NCBI GenBank assembly: GCA_964584815.1
Contig: CAZPBO010000001.1
Coordinates: forward strand, 1-64,000
Direction of reading: 5' to 3'
Origin: CAZPBO01 sp964584815
GTDB lineage: Bacteria; Planctomycetota; SKW154
DNA length: 64,000 nt
This document shows positions 9,244 to 18,793 of the stretch, piece by piece. Positions within the stretch are counted from its first letter, which is position 1. Each line of letters starts with the position of its first letter. The notes under the pieces are model-generated. The model was not told where the DNA came from. It worked only from the letters and a program-made list of their open reading frames with translations, and searched no databases. Both the position numbers and the translations under genes were made by a program.

Positions 9244-10531
9244 TGCCCAGCAGTTTCGCCGCCTCTTGAATTGAGCCGCCCGTCTGTTTCAAAGCCGCCT
9301 CCACAAAACTTCTGTCCAATTCCTCAATGTAGGCGTCAAGATTGAAGTTTTCTGGTATTGAGGGCGTCTTTGCCTCAAGCGGTTCGGCAGTTATGAATAT
9401 GTCGTTTTCTGTTATCTTCTCTGTGGTGCAGAACGCGACGGCGCGTTGAATCACATTTTCAAGTTCGCGCACATTCCCAGGCCAGGAATGGCTCATCAAT
9501 TTCTCAAGGGCTGCTGGTTCAAAGTCTTCTATCTCCTTGCCCATCTGTTTGGCGTATTTGCGCAGAAAGTGTCCCGCCAGCAGCGGAATATCCGACTGTC
9601 TTTCCCGAAGAGGGGGGATGGATATGGGTATCACATTAAGGCGATAGAAAAGGTCTTCTCTGAAGGTTCCCTCGCGAACCCGTTCTTCAAGTGGTTGTTT
9701 GGTGGCGGCGATTAAACGGACATCCACCTGACGAGGGGATGTGTCGCCGAGGCGATAGAATTCTCGTTCTTCAATGGCGCGCAGCAGTTTCGCCTGCGTC
9801 GGAAGAGGAATTTCCGCCACTTCGTCAAGAAACAGAGTCCCTTTGTGGGCGACCTCAAAAAGCCCTGCTTTGTCGGAGGTGGCACCTGTGAAGGCGCCCT
9901 TTTTGTAGCCGAAGAGTTCGGATTCAAGGAGGGTTTCAGGAAAAGCAGCGCAGTTGACAGCGATAAAAGGCTCTGAGTATCGGAGCGATTTCATATGTAT
10001 GGCGCGTGCGACCAGTTCCTTGCCTGTTCCAGACTCACCAAGAATAAGGACTGTGGTGTCGGTGGGAGCAACCCGCTCCACCATATCAAGCACCGTCTTC
10101 ATTCCTTCAGACGCTCCAACAATCTGCCCCACTTCAAAGAAGGGTTTTTTGCCGGCTTTGAGGGCTTCGTAAGCGGCGGCGGCGCGTGCCACCACAAGCC
10201 GCAACTGGTTTATGTCAAATGGCTTCTTTATGTAATCAAAAGCGCCAAGACGCATCGCCTGAACCGCATTCTCCCAGGTTGAGAACGCTGTTATTATCAC
10301 AACGGGCAGTTTCGGCCACCGCGACTTTATCCGTCTCAAAAGTTCTATGCCGTCCATCCCCGGCATTCTTATGTCCTCAACCACAACATCAGGTCGCTCA
10401 ACCTCTATGATGTTCAGCGCGTAAACAGGGTCTGGAGTTGTCACCACCTTATGTCCTGCCTCAGACAGGATAATCCTGAGGGTGTCCAAAACTCCCTTGT
10501 CATCGTCAACCACCAACACCTTCGGCAACAC
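9197..10531 (-). CDS. pilR: Sigma-54-dependent response regulator, PilR-like
   Basis: About 444 residues: receiver domain (VLVVDDDKG, phospho-Asp in VVVEDIRMPGMDG, K in YIKKPF), AAA+ sigma-54 activator domain (GESGTGKE Walker A, GAFTGA loop, LFLDEVAEI Walker B) and a C-terminal Fis-type HTH (AAKLLGITVRALRYRI). The GAFTGA loop implies transcription from sigma-54 promoters. The start is the GTG at 10531 (or TTG at 10528) behind GGAGGGA. It overlaps the histidine kinase gene by 26 bases and belongs to a pilS-pilC-pilB-pilT run, so a PilR role is inferred from context; no pilin gene lies in the window. Confidence 0.85.
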   Translation of the reverse strand: MLPKVLVVDDDKGVLDTLRIILSEAGHKVVTTPDPVYALNIIEVERPDVVVEDIRMPGMDGIELLRRIKSRWPKLPVVIITAFSTWENAVQAMRLGAFDYIKKPFDINQLRLVVARAAAAYEALKAGKKPFFEVGQIVGASEGMKTVLDMVERVAPTDTTVLILGESGTGKELVARAIHMKSLRYSEPFIAVNCAAFPETLLESELFGYKKGAFTGATSDKAGLFEVAHKGTLFLDEVAEIPLPTQAKLLRAIEEREFYRLGDTSPRQVDVRLIAATKQPLEERVREGTFREDLFYRLNVIPISIPPLRERQSDIPLLAGHFLRKYAKQMGKEIEDFEPAALEKLMSHSWPGNVRELENVIQRAVAFCTTEKITENDIFITAEPLEAKTPSIPENFNLDAYIEELDRSFVEAALKQTGGSIQEAAKLLGITVRALRYRISKYRL

Positions 10532-12143
10532 TTCTCCCTCCAGAGCGCTTCGGAACACGGGGTAGCCATACAGTAAAGGTTGTTCCCTTGCCGAGATGTG
10601 AATCCACAGTTATGAAGCCTCCGTGTTCGGCGACATTTTTGTTGGCGATTGCCAGTCCCATTCCCACTCCATCGGCTTTGGTCGTGAAAAACGGCAGAAA
10701 AATCCTGTCCAAGTCCTTACTGCGGATACCAGGTCCTGTGTCGGTGAAACGGATGATGATGCCGTCTGCCGGCGTAACTGTCTGGTGGTCAGACACAAGG
10801 GCGTCGGGAGCCCCTTCTGTCAGTTCTATTAACAGTTTTCCGCTGCCACGCATCGCCTCAAGCGCGTTTATAGCGATGTTGAGGAAGACCTGCTTTATTC
10901 TTTCGGGGTCGCAGTGGAGAACGGGACGACGGCTGTTTTTCACTTCAATCTGAATGGAGGCAGCCTCGGGTCTGCGCCGCAACATATTTACAACCTCTTC
11001 AATCAAGGCTGCCATATCGGTGCGAACCGCGATAAGTGGTCTTGGGCGTGCCAGGTCCATAAACCGTGCCACGATGTTGTCAAGACGGTCTGATTCGCGA
11101 ACGATTATGTCCGCCAACTCTTTATGAAGCGTGTTTGAGGAGTGGAGTTTCGCCAATTGCTGCGCGCATCCCCGGATGGACGCCAGGGGATTTCTCAACT
11201 CGTGAGCAAGTCCCACCGCCATTTCTTCAAGTTCGCGAAGTCTGCTGGCGCGGGCTCTTGTCTGCTCCAGTTGCCTTCTAACGGTCAGGTCTGACAGCAT
11301 CACCACCTTGCCGATAGGGCGTCCGCGGTGCCCCCGCAACAGCCAACATCGCATCTCAAACACCTTTACAGAACCGTCGGGGGTTTGCATCTCTATCTCT
11401 GCGGTGGTAAAGCCCTTGCGCAGCACTGCCCTGATTTCACCGAAACGGGGTGCGCTCAAAACATTCCATATATCTTTGCCCGTTATGTCGTCAGTTCCTT
11501 TAAGGGAGAGTATCTCAAGGAGGCGGCGGTTGGCGTATATCACCTTTCCTGATTTGAGCATAGCGAAGACGCCTTCTCCGATGTTGTCCAATATGGGGCG
11601 ATAAAGGAGTTGGACGGAGCGCGACGCATACGCTAACCTCCCGCTTAGCAGTGCCACAAGAAGGGCAAGGGAACCTTGTATGACGAGGCGTGCTTGCCAG
11701 TTGGAGAGACCCGCCTTTGCGACATCAGATGGAATAGAAAAGGTGATACCTTTTGTGTAGAGGAGGGTTATGGTTGATGTGACGGCAAGAAAGGCGGTGG
11801 CGAAGGCAAGCCCGGTTCTGATTGAGCCCCACGCGCCGCCAAGAGCGACAACAACAAAGAAGAGAAAGAGAAACGGAGATGCAACCCCACCGGTGAGATA
11901 CAGAACGAAGGAAACGACGACGGCGTCAAAAATGAGTTGTGGCATTATGGAGCGAGGTCTCAAACGCCATACGATGAGGAATATGCAAGAAGCGAGCAGA
12001 ACGGTCACAAGGAGGGTATTAACGACGGCAAGCATGCTATGGGGGATGGTTTCTGGTCGCTGCCAGATATATAACCTTGCAGTGGCGGCAACGACGATTC
12101 TGACGATGCAGAGAAGAAAGCCGTGAAGTTGCAAAAACCTCAT
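10506..12143 (-). CDS. pilS: Membrane sensor histidine kinase, PilS-like
   Basis: 545 residues. The first about 190 contain six hydrophobic segments, as in PilS, followed by a PAS domain (ILDNIGEGVFAM...), HisKA with the phospho-His in VGLAHELRNPLASI, and an HATPase domain with N box (NIAINALEAM), DTGPGI and GVGMGLAI. ATG at 12143 overlaps the pilC stop by one base (TGATG), and its 3' end overlaps pilR. The six-TM plus PAS layout and the pilus neighbours support PilS; an AtoS/NtrB-like sensor is the alternative. Confidence 0.83.
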   Translation of the reverse strand: MRFLQLHGFLLCIVRIVVAATARLYIWQRPETIPHSMLAVVNTLLVTVLLASCIFLIVWRLRPRSIMPQLIFDAVVVSFVLYLTGGVASPFLFLFFVVVALGGAWGSIRTGLAFATAFLAVTSTITLLYTKGITFSIPSDVAKAGLSNWQARLVIQGSLALLVALLSGRLAYASRSVQLLYRPILDNIGEGVFAMLKSGKVIYANRRLLEILSLKGTDDITGKDIWNVLSAPRFGEIRAVLRKGFTTAEIEMQTPDGSVKVFEMRCWLLRGHRGRPIGKVVMLSDLTVRRQLEQTRARASRLRELEEMAVGLAHELRNPLASIRGCAQQLAKLHSSNTLHKELADIIVRESDRLDNIVARFMDLARPRPLIAVRTDMAALIEEVVNMLRRRPEAASIQIEVKNSRRPVLHCDPERIKQVFLNIAINALEAMRGSGKLLIELTEGAPDALVSDHQTVTPADGIIIRFTDTGPGIRSKDLDRIFLPFFTTKADGVGMGLAIANKNVAEHGGFITVDSHLGKGTTFTVWLPRVPKRSGGRSVAEGVGG

Positions 12144-13372
12144 CAATGGCGTCCAACCGCACCAGCCATTTTGAATATGGGCAGGAAGACCGCCATCACC
12201 ACGCCGCCTACCACAACACCCATCAGAAGTATCATAATGGGTTCAATAAGGGATGTCAGTTGCTTCACCGTCGCCTTTACTTCTGTATCGTAGAAGTCGG
12301 AAATCTTTGAGAGGAGCGTTTCAAGGGCGCCGCTTCGCTCTCCTATAAGCACCATTCGCGTCACCATCTTTGGGAAAACGCCACTTTTGGCAAGCGGCAC
12401 GGCAAGCGGCTCTCCTTCCTGTATGCTTTGGCTCGCCTCAACTATCGCTTTCTCAAGGACCTTGTTGCCTGTTGTGGTCGCGACTATATCAAGGGTGGCG
12501 AGAATGGGAACGCCGCTCTGGAGAAGTGTGGCGAATGTTCTGGCAAAACGGCTTAAAGCGACCTTGTGCATAAGCGGTCCCATAACAGGCAGTTTCAAGA
12601 GTATGTAATCTTTGAGATAAGAACCTTTACCTCCTCTTGTAGCAAGCACAATCACAACGACAAGACCCACCAAGGCGGGAACCCAGATCATCGTATTTTC
12701 GCGCACAAAGTGGCTCACTTTGAACAGTATCTGGGTGGGGAGCGGGAGTTCAAACGACTTTGCTTGGCGCTTGATAGCAACGAATATCTTCTCAAATCTT
12801 GGGATGACAAAGACAAGGAGGACGATAACGATACCCACAATCATAGTAAGGGAGACGGCAGGATAAGTCATAGCGGATTTGATTTCGCGGCGAAGGGCGT
12901 CTGTTTCCTCAAGGTACTCGGCGAGGCGGTTCAGAATCTCATCCAACTGACCCGACGCTTCCCCTGCGCGTATCATGTTGACATAGAGGTCTTTGAAAAC
13001 ATCGGGGTGTTGGGACATCGCTTCGGAAAGGTCGGTTCCTGCCCGCACCGCTTCTGCTATCTCGCGCAACACATCCTTAAATCCGGGGTCTTCTGCCTGC
13101 TCCACCAGAACCTCTACCGATTCCAGTATTGGGATGCCTGCCGAAATCATCGTGGAGAGTTGTCGTGTGAAAATAGCAAGGTCTCGCAGTCTCACCCGCG
13201 GTTTTCTGCCAACAGTTTTCCTTTTTACCTTTTCTGTCTTTGCCTCAAGGGAGACGATGACAAGATTTTTGCGTCGCAGTTCAACTTTAGCGTCGCCCAG
13301 CGTATCAGCCGCTATCGTCCCATAAACTTTTTGTCCCTTCTCGTCCCGCGCCACATATTTGAATTCCGGCAT
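12143..13372 (-). CDS. pilC: Type IV pilus inner-membrane platform protein PilC
   Basis: 409 residues with two T2SS-F domains, each ending in a membrane segment: the first around FTRQLSTMISAGIPILESV, the second around FARTFATLLQSGVPIL. The N-terminus MPEFKYVARDEKGQKVYGTI is typical of PilC/GspF. It links PilB and PilT motor action to the pilus base. It is immediately downstream of pilB (11 bases between). GspF of a type II secretion system would look similar, but the adjacent pilT argues for a pilus. Confidence 0.93.
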   Translation of the reverse strand: MPEFKYVARDEKGQKVYGTIAADTLGDAKVELRRKNLVIVSLEAKTEKVKRKTVGRKPRVRLRDLAIFTRQLSTMISAGIPILESVEVLVEQAEDPGFKDVLREIAEAVRAGTDLSEAMSQHPDVFKDLYVNMIRAGEASGQLDEILNRLAEYLEETDALRREIKSAMTYPAVSLTMIVGIVIVLLVFVIPRFEKIFVAIKRQAKSFELPLPTQILFKVSHFVRENTMIWVPALVGLVVVIVLATRGGKGSYLKDYILLKLPVMGPLMHKVALSRFARTFATLLQSGVPILATLDIVATTTGNKVLEKAIVEASQSIQEGEPLAVPLAKSGVFPKMVTRMVLIGERSGALETLLSKISDFYDTEVKATVKQLTSLIEPIMILLMGVVVGGVVMAVFLPIFKMAGAVGRH

Positions 13373-13383
13373 CCTGACTCTCC

Positions 13384-14949
13384 TTACTTAACCTCATCTG
13401 CGAGGCTCACCGCCAGCACTTCTTCAAGCGATGTCTCTCCACGCATAACTTTCATAAGACCTGCGCGTCTTACCGTCACCATACCCTGTTTCTGTATGGC
13501 GTATTTCTTTATTTCCTGAACGGAAACACCGTCCACAATCATCCGCTTTATGGGGTCGGTGACCACAAGGGTCTCAAGCAGTGCGAATCTTCCGCGGTAT
13601 CCGGTTTGCCCGCATCTTGAGCACCCCACCGCTTTATACATCTTGAATTTCGGGTCTTCCACCTCCTCCTCTGTGAAACCGACGCGGAGGAGTTGGTCTT
13701 TAGGGGGTAGGGGGTCAACGCGCTGTTTGCAGTGTGGGCAGAGTCTTCGGGCAAGACGCTGCGCGGAGAACAGCAGAACCGCCGCAGAAACCATAAACGG
13801 GTCAACACCCATATCAACCATGCGCAAAATCGCCTGTGAGGAGTCGTTTGTGTGAAGAGTAGAAAGGACAAGGTGTCCTGTTAGTGCTGCCTTAACCGCT
13901 ATATCCATCGTCTCCATATCGCGAATCTCACCCACCAGAATCACATCTGGGTCCTGACGAAGAATGGAGCGCAACGCTGATGCGAAGGTCAAGCCCCGTT
14001 TTGGCGCCACCTGAACCTGATTGACGCCGTCCATTTGATACTCAACGGGGTCTTCAACAGTTATGATGTTTATGGTGTCGCTCATTATTTCTCGGATTAT
14101 GGAATAAAGGGTTGTTGACTTACCCGAACCTGTAGGACCTGTGATGATGACCATTCCGTAAGGGGCGTGACAGGCAGCGCGCAACTCCTCAAGACACTTT
14201 TGCTCAAATCCCAAATCATCAAGACTGAAAGCGAGGTTGGATGTGTCAAGAACACGGATAACCGTTTTTTCGCCGTGTATGGTGGGGAGGGTTGAGACAC
14301 GGAAGTCAACATGGCGTCCCTCAATCAGCAGTTTAAACTTTCCGTCTTGCGGGATACGCCTTTCGGCGATGTCCATCTCACTCATTATCTTTATACGGCT
14401 TACTATTGCGTTGAGGAGGCGCTTTGGTGGGGTCAGAATTTCGCGCAGTCTGCCGTCAACACGAATGCGAACACGAACCTGCTTCTCAAACGGCTCTATA
14501 TGGATGTCACTGGCTTTCTCTTTTATCGCCTGATACACAATCATATTGACCAATTTCACGATGGGCGAGTCTTTGCCCGTCAACGCGTCGCTCAACTCAG
14601 CGCTTATATCGTAGCCGTCTTCTTTCTTCTCCTCTATCACAAGTCCATCATCCATTGAAGCCTTCTGCTGAGCGAGGTTCTCAATGAGGTTTTCCATAAG
14701 TTGTTCTTGCTTGTTATAGTTTCGCCTAATTGCCTCCCTTATGGCGGTTTGTGTTGCAATAACGGGGCGGATTTCGTGCCCTGTTACGATACGGAGGTCG
14801 TCCAGTTTCAAAACATCAAAGGGGTTGGAAACGGCAACAGTTAAGACCTTATCAACCTTAGCGAGCGGCAGCACCTGATAATATGTCGCCAAATCTTGGG
14901 GCAGAACTTCAAGAACATCGTCTTCCACAAGAACCTTGTGCAGGTCAAC
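13384..14949 (-). CDS. pilB: Type IV pilus assembly ATPase PilB (N-terminus lost in a scaffold gap)
   Basis: The visible part starts in the N-terminal MshEN-like domain (VDLHKVLVEDDVLEVLPQ), then the secretion ATPase core: Walker A GPTGSGKST, Asp box ITVEDPVEYQ, Walker B ILRQDPDVILVGEIRD and the His box. Near the C-terminus CPHC and CSRCGQTGYRGR form the zinc-binding tetracysteine found in PilB/GspE but not PilT. Roughly 70 N-terminal residues are missing compared with the family, so the real gap must exceed the 100 N shown. It reads in the same frame as pilT only by chance; the two are separate genes. Confidence 0.92.
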   Translation of the reverse strand, partial: VDLHKVLVEDDVLEVLPQDLATYYQVLPLAKVDKVLTVAVSNPFDVLKLDDLRIVTGHEIRPVIATQTAIREAIRRNYNKQEQLMENLIENLAQQKASMDDGLVIEEKKEDGYDISAELSDALTGKDSPIVKLVNMIVYQAIKEKASDIHIEPFEKQVRVRIRVDGRLREILTPPKRLLNAIVSRIKIMSEMDIAERRIPQDGKFKLLIEGRHVDFRVSTLPTIHGEKTVIRVLDTSNLAFSLDDLGFEQKCLEELRAACHAPYGMVIITGPTGSGKSTTLYSIIREIMSDTINIITVEDPVEYQMDGVNQVQVAPKRGLTFASALRSILRQDPDVILVGEIRDMETMDIAVKAALTGHLVLSTLHTNDSSQAILRMVDMGVDPFMVSAAVLLFSAQRLARRLCPHCKQRVDPLPPKDQLLRVGFTEEEVEDPKFKMYKAVGCSRCGQTGYRGRFALLETLVVTDPIKRMIVDGVSVQEIKKYAIQKQGMVTVRRAGLMKVMRGETSLEEVLAVSLADEVK

Positions 14950-15049
14950 NNNNNNNNNNNNNNNNNNNNNNNNNNNNNNNNNNNNNNNNNNNNNNNNNNN
15001 NNNNNNNNNNNNNNNNNNNNNNNNNNNNNNNNNNNNNNNNNNNNNNNNN
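14950..15049. other. 100-N scaffold gap (pilT 3' end / pilB 5' end)
   Basis: Exactly 100 N, the usual placeholder for unknown gap length. It hides the last residues of pilT, the intergenic space and the start of pilB. From family lengths about 250 bases would be expected. Confidence 0.97.
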
Positions 15050-16080
15050 GTGGAGCGGGAGAAAGCCTCTTCTTCGCTTATCTTACGCGCTTTTACGAGT
15101 TCGGCAAGCGCCTGGTTCATCGTCCGCATACCGAGCCTTCCGCCTGTCTGGATGACGCTGTATATTTGGTGAACCTTATCATCACGGATGAGGCTCCTTA
15201 TAGCAGGGGTGGCGACCATAATCTCTGCAGCGAGTATCTGTCCTCTGCCGGAAGCACGCGGCAGAAGTTGCTGACATATTATTGCCTGAAGCACAAACGA
15301 CAGTTGCGTGCGCACTTGCTGCTGCTGGTGGCTGGGAAAGACATCCACTATTCGGTTTATCGTCTGCACGCAATCAGATGTGTGGAGGGTTGCCAGAGTC
15401 AGATGCCCTGTTTCCGCAAGGGTCAATGCTGTTTCTATCGTCTCCTTGTCGCGCATCTCGCCTATCAGGATTATGTCGGGGTCCTGACGGAGAACGGAAC
15501 GCAGCGCAGCGTGGAATGAACGGGTGTCAGACCCTATCTCCCGCTGGGAGACCATACAACCCCTGTGACGATGCACAAATTCTATGGGGTCCTCTATGGT
15601 GACTATGTGTCCTTGCCGTATCTGGTTTATGTAATCAAGCATCGTGGCGAGGGTGGTGGATTTACCGCTGCCTGTGGCGCCGGTTACCAGCACAAGTCCT
15701 TTAGGTTTCTGACACAGTTCTTTAAGAAGTTTGACGGGAAGCCCCAGTTTTTCAAGTGGCCATATCTCCCAGGGAACACGCCGCAATGCCGCCGCTACCG
15801 TCCCCCTCTGCATATAGACATTTGTGCGGAATCGCCCCAGCCCAGATATGCCAAATGATAGGTCCAACTCAAGGTCGCGCTCAAAACGGGCTATCTGCTC
15901 GTTGTCAAGGATGGCGTAAATCAACCTCTGCGTGTCCTCAGGGTCAAGCGGTTCTGCGCCAACATTGACCAACTTCCCGTCAACCCTGATACGCGGAGGA
16001 CTTCCCGCCAGTATGTGGAGGTCGGAACCATCCCTCTCCACCAGTTCCTGCAGCAACTCCTCTAACGATACCTTCGCCAT
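15050..16080 (-). CDS. pilT: Type IV pilus retraction ATPase PilT (C-terminal end lost in gap)
   Basis: 343 visible residues from ATG 16080. N-terminal PAS-like domain (DGSDLHILAGSPPRI), Walker A GATGSGKST, Asp box TIEDPIEFVH, Walker B LRQDPDIILIGEMRD, His box LATLHTSD. The retraction signature appears as PAIRSLIRD, close to the canonical AIRNLIRE, so this is the most orthodox of the three PilT-type proteins here. The frame reaches SEEEAFSRS, near the normal PilT end. It begins only 18 bases after the EF-G-like gene and has no promoter of its own that I can see. Confidence 0.92.
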
Positions 16081-16098
16081 AACGCTTCTCCTTCCATT

Positions 16099-17955
16099 CT
16101 ATTTCTGTTGTTCCTTTTCCGCTTTCAGGCGCTCCACTATCTGTTGAGCGATATTGGGCGGCACGATGTCGTAGTGGCTGAAAGTTATAGTGTAGGTTCC
16201 CTCTCCACCTGTTATTGAGCGCAACTGGGTGGAGTAGGTGAGGACTTCAGAAAGCGGAACTTTTGCACGGATCACCTGCTGGTCAGCAAGTGTTTCGGTT
16301 CCTGTAATCCGCGCCCGCCGACCGTTCAGGTCGCTTATTATATCCCCCATATATTTTGTCGGCGCCACCACCTCTATGTCCACTATCGGCTCAAGAAGCA
16401 CAGGTTTTGCCTTGCTCATACCGTCGTGAAACGCCCGCTCTCCTGCCAGACGGAAGGAGTAGTCATCTGAGTCAACACTGTGGTGTGTCCCATCATACAC
16501 CGTCACCTTCACATCCCGAACAGGAAACCCCGCCATCACCCCTTTCTCCATCGCTTTCTGCACCCCTTTCTCAACACTGGGGATAAACTGGCGCGGTATC
16601 GCTCCCCCTACAACCGCGTCTACAAACTCATACCCTTTGCCCCGTTCAAGGGGCTCAACACGCAGATAGACCTCGCCGTACTGCCCACGACCGCCTGTCT
16701 GCTTTTTGTGCTTGTAGTGCCCTTCTGCCCGCGCCATCACTGTCTCACGATACGCTATCTTGGGAAGCCGTGTCTGTATCTCCACACCGAAACGCCGGCG
16801 CAGTCTCTTCATCATCATATCAAGATGAAGGGTGGAGTTACCCCTTATCACCAGTTCTCCAGTCTCGTGCTCCCATTTTGCCACAAATGTGGGGTCTTCT
16901 TCCGCGAGCCGCGAAAGGGCTGTGCTTATCTTCTCCTCATCTCCACGGCTTTTGGGTATCACCGCATAGGAGACCATCGGTTCGGGGAATTTCGGCGGCT
17001 CTATCACCAACACATTTTCTGGAGAGCAGAGTGTATCTCCAATCTTTATGTCCTCAATTTTGCTGATGGCACCGAACTCACCCGCTCCCAATTCATCCAC
17101 CGCCTTTTGTTCCTTTCCCATCACCTTGTAAAGGGCGCCGACCCTCTCATTCCTCCCAATACGCGGGTTGTAGAATGTCTCTCCCACAGCCAGTTTACCC
17201 GCATAGACACGGAAAAAAGCCAACTTTCCAACATATGGGTCTGTCAGAATCTTGAATACCTGTGCCAAAAACGGCTTGTCCTCTCCTGCTGGCAGGGCTA
17301 CCTCCTCTTCGCCTTTTTTGACCTTCTTTGGGGGTGGTTGCAGCGCGTTGGGCAGCGCCTCCACCACAAAATCAAGCAGTTCCACAACCCCAGCATCGGT
17401 TTTTGCTGATGTTGGAAATATCGGCACAATCTCTCTTCGTTTGAGCGCTTTCCTCAGTGCTGTAAGCAACTCCTCGCGGCTCACATCCTCCCCGCCCAGA
17501 TATTTCTCCATCAACTCCTCGTCGGTTTCCACGATTTTTTCAATGAANNNNNNNNNNNNNNNNNNNNNNNNNNNNNNNNNNNNNNNNNNNNNNNNNNNNN
17601 NNNNNNNNNNNNNNNNNNNNNNNNNNNNNNNNNNNNNNNNNNNNNNNACGCACACGCAAGCCGCCTCAACAGGCATAAGACCGCAAGCCATCTCGCCCAA
17701 AAAGTCAAGATAACCTGGCAGGTCAACGAGGTGAATAAGGCAGTCGCGCCAGTTGAGGAAGGCGGTCGCACCATTTATGGTTATCTTCTTCTCGCGCTCC
17801 TCTTCCTCAAAGTCAAGGATAGATGTTCCTTCGGCGGGGTCGCCTTTTCTCGTTGTCGCTCCTGCGGCGTAGAGAATCGCCTCCGCAAGTGATGTTTTGC
17901 CGCAACTTGAATGCCCCATCAGTGCAATATTGCGTATCTTCTCCGCCTGTGCCAT
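16099..17955 (-). CDS. Elongation factor G-like GTPase (EF-G2/FusA2 type), interrupted by gap
   Basis: Translation-factor GTPase: P-loop GHSSCGKT, switch II as DLPGYLDF, domain II (DPYVGKLAFFRVYAGKL), domains III-V including GRGQYGEVYLRVEP and the C-terminal GTYTITFSHYD. The Tyr in DLPGY replaces the His (DTPGH) of canonical EF-G, as seen in EF-G-like paralogues, so this is probably not the housekeeping fusA. About 100 residues including the NKxD motif are missing in the gap. The ATG at 17955 follows AAGGAGG with 5-base spacing; an in-frame start at 17979 is rejected. A promoter lies at 17993-18021. Confidence 0.85.
   Translation of the reverse strand: MAQAEKIRNIALMGHSSCGKTSLAEAILYAAGATTRKGDPAEGTSILDFEEEEREKKITINGATAFLNWRDCLIHLVDLPGYLDFLGEMACGLMPVEAACVCXXXXXXXXXXXXXXXXXXXXXXXXXXXXXXXXXXFIEKIVETDEELMEKYLGGEDVSREELLTALRKALKRREIVPIFPTSAKTDAGVVELLDFVVEALPNALQPPPKKVKKGEEEVALPAGEDKPFLAQVFKILTDPYVGKLAFFRVYAGKLAVGETFYNPRIGRNERVGALYKVMGKEQKAVDELGAGEFGAISKIEDIKIGDTLCSPENVLVIEPPKFPEPMVSYAVIPKSRGDEEKISTALSRLAEEDPTFVAKWEHETGELVIRGNSTLHLDMMMKRLRRRFGVEIQTRLPKIAYRETVMARAEGHYKHKKQTGGRGQYGEVYLRVEPLERGKGYEFVDAVVGGAIPRQFIPSVEKGVQKAMEKGVMAGFPVRDVKVTVYDGTHHSVDSDDYSFRLAGERAFHDGMSKAKPVLLEPIVDIEVVAPTKYMGDIISDLNGRRARITGTETLADQQVIRAKVPLSEVLTYSTQLRSITGGEGTYTITFSHYDIVPPNIAQQIVERLKAEKEQQK
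17548..17647. other. 100-N scaffold gap inside the EF-G-like gene
   Basis: Exactly 100 N between the switch II region (ending near VEAACVC) and the segment FIEKIVETDEEL. EF-G relatives have roughly 100 residues here, so the true gap is probably about 300 bases. Confidence 0.97.
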
Positions 17956-17992
17956 CAGGTCCTCCTTAAATCTGACCATTCTTATCCAGCAT

Positions 17993-18021
17993 AAAATATG
18001 CGGAGATTACCCCAGTTTCAA
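17993..18021 (-). promoter_or_regulatory. Sigma-70-type promoter for the EF-G-like gene (and pil genes downstream)
   Basis: On the minus strand TTGAAA (complement of 18016-18021), 17-base spacer, TATTTT (complement of 17993-17998). Predicted transcript start near 17986, about 30 bases before the ATG, with AAGGAGG between. It sits directly behind the map stop codon. Confidence 0.55.
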
Positions 18022-18030
18022 GCAAAAGCG

Positions 18031-18792
18031 TTATGGTGTGGTGAGGATTATAGGACCCTTATCGGTTATGGCGACTGTGTGCTCAAAGTGGGCGCTTAAA
18101 GAGCCGTCTGCTGTCACCACCGTCCAGCCGTCCGCCAATCTCCTAACTTTGCTTCCTCCAGCATTGACCATCGGTTCTATAGCCAGTGTGAGACCTGTTT
18201 CAAAGACCACATCATTGCGAATGACTGAGGGGTCTACAAAGTTGGGGACACGGGGCTCCTCGTGGAGTTTACGCCCGATACCGTGTCCGACATAGTCCTT
18301 GACGACGCTGAAACCGCGGGACTCCACATAGGTCTGGATTGCGCCTGCCAGTTGGGAGAGTCGCAGCCCCACACGCGCGTGCTCTATCCCCGTTCGCAAG
18401 GCGCCTTTTGTCACCTCAAGCAGACGCTGCGCCTCCGCTGTTATCCTGCCCACAGGGAAAGTCGCCGCTGCGTCTCCATACCACCCCTTCACCTCCACAC
18501 CTACATCAACACTCACTATGTCGCCTTCCTGAAGCCTTCTACGGCTCGGTATGCCGTGCACCACCTGCTCGTTAATGGAGATACAGATATTTGCCGGAAA
18601 ACCGTGGTAACCGAGGAAAGCCATGCGTGCGCCAAAAGAACGGGCGATTTCCGCCGCACGACGGTCCATCTCTATCGTCTCCATCCCCGGAATAGCCATC
18701 CGCTCCATCTCTTCCAGTATCAAACCCACAATTCGCCCCGCCTCCCGCATCATCTCTATCTCTTCCGGTCTTTTGCGGCTTATGCGACTCAT
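18031..18792 (-). CDS. map: Methionine aminopeptidase, type I
   Basis: 253 residues. Removes the initiator Met. The five metal ligands fit type I: Asp in VSVDVGVE, Asp in YGDAAATF, His in YVGHGIGRKLHE, Glu in LAIEPMVNAG and a Glu in FEHTVAITDKG. ATG at 18792 is one base from the adk stop, giving the expected MSRISRKRPEEIEMMREAG start. The secY-adk-map order is the standard spc operon tail. Confidence 0.95.
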   Translation of the reverse strand: MSRISRKRPEEIEMMREAGRIVGLILEEMERMAIPGMETIEMDRRAAEIARSFGARMAFLGYHGFPANICISINEQVVHGIPSRRRLQEGDIVSVDVGVEVKGWYGDAAATFPVGRITAEAQRLLEVTKGALRTGIEHARVGLRLSQLAGAIQTYVESRGFSVVKDYVGHGIGRKLHEEPRVPNFVDPSVIRNDVVFETGLTLAIEPMVNAGGSKVRRLADGWTVVTADGSLSAHFEHTVAITDKGPIILTTP

Positions 18793-18793
18793 G

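Noticed and set aside
13384..16080. A single 898-codon PilT-PilB fusion gene
   Set aside because: The frame passes through 100 N. The right part is a near-complete PilT and the left part a PilB with its own tetracysteine, with missing PilB N-terminus; they are two genes.
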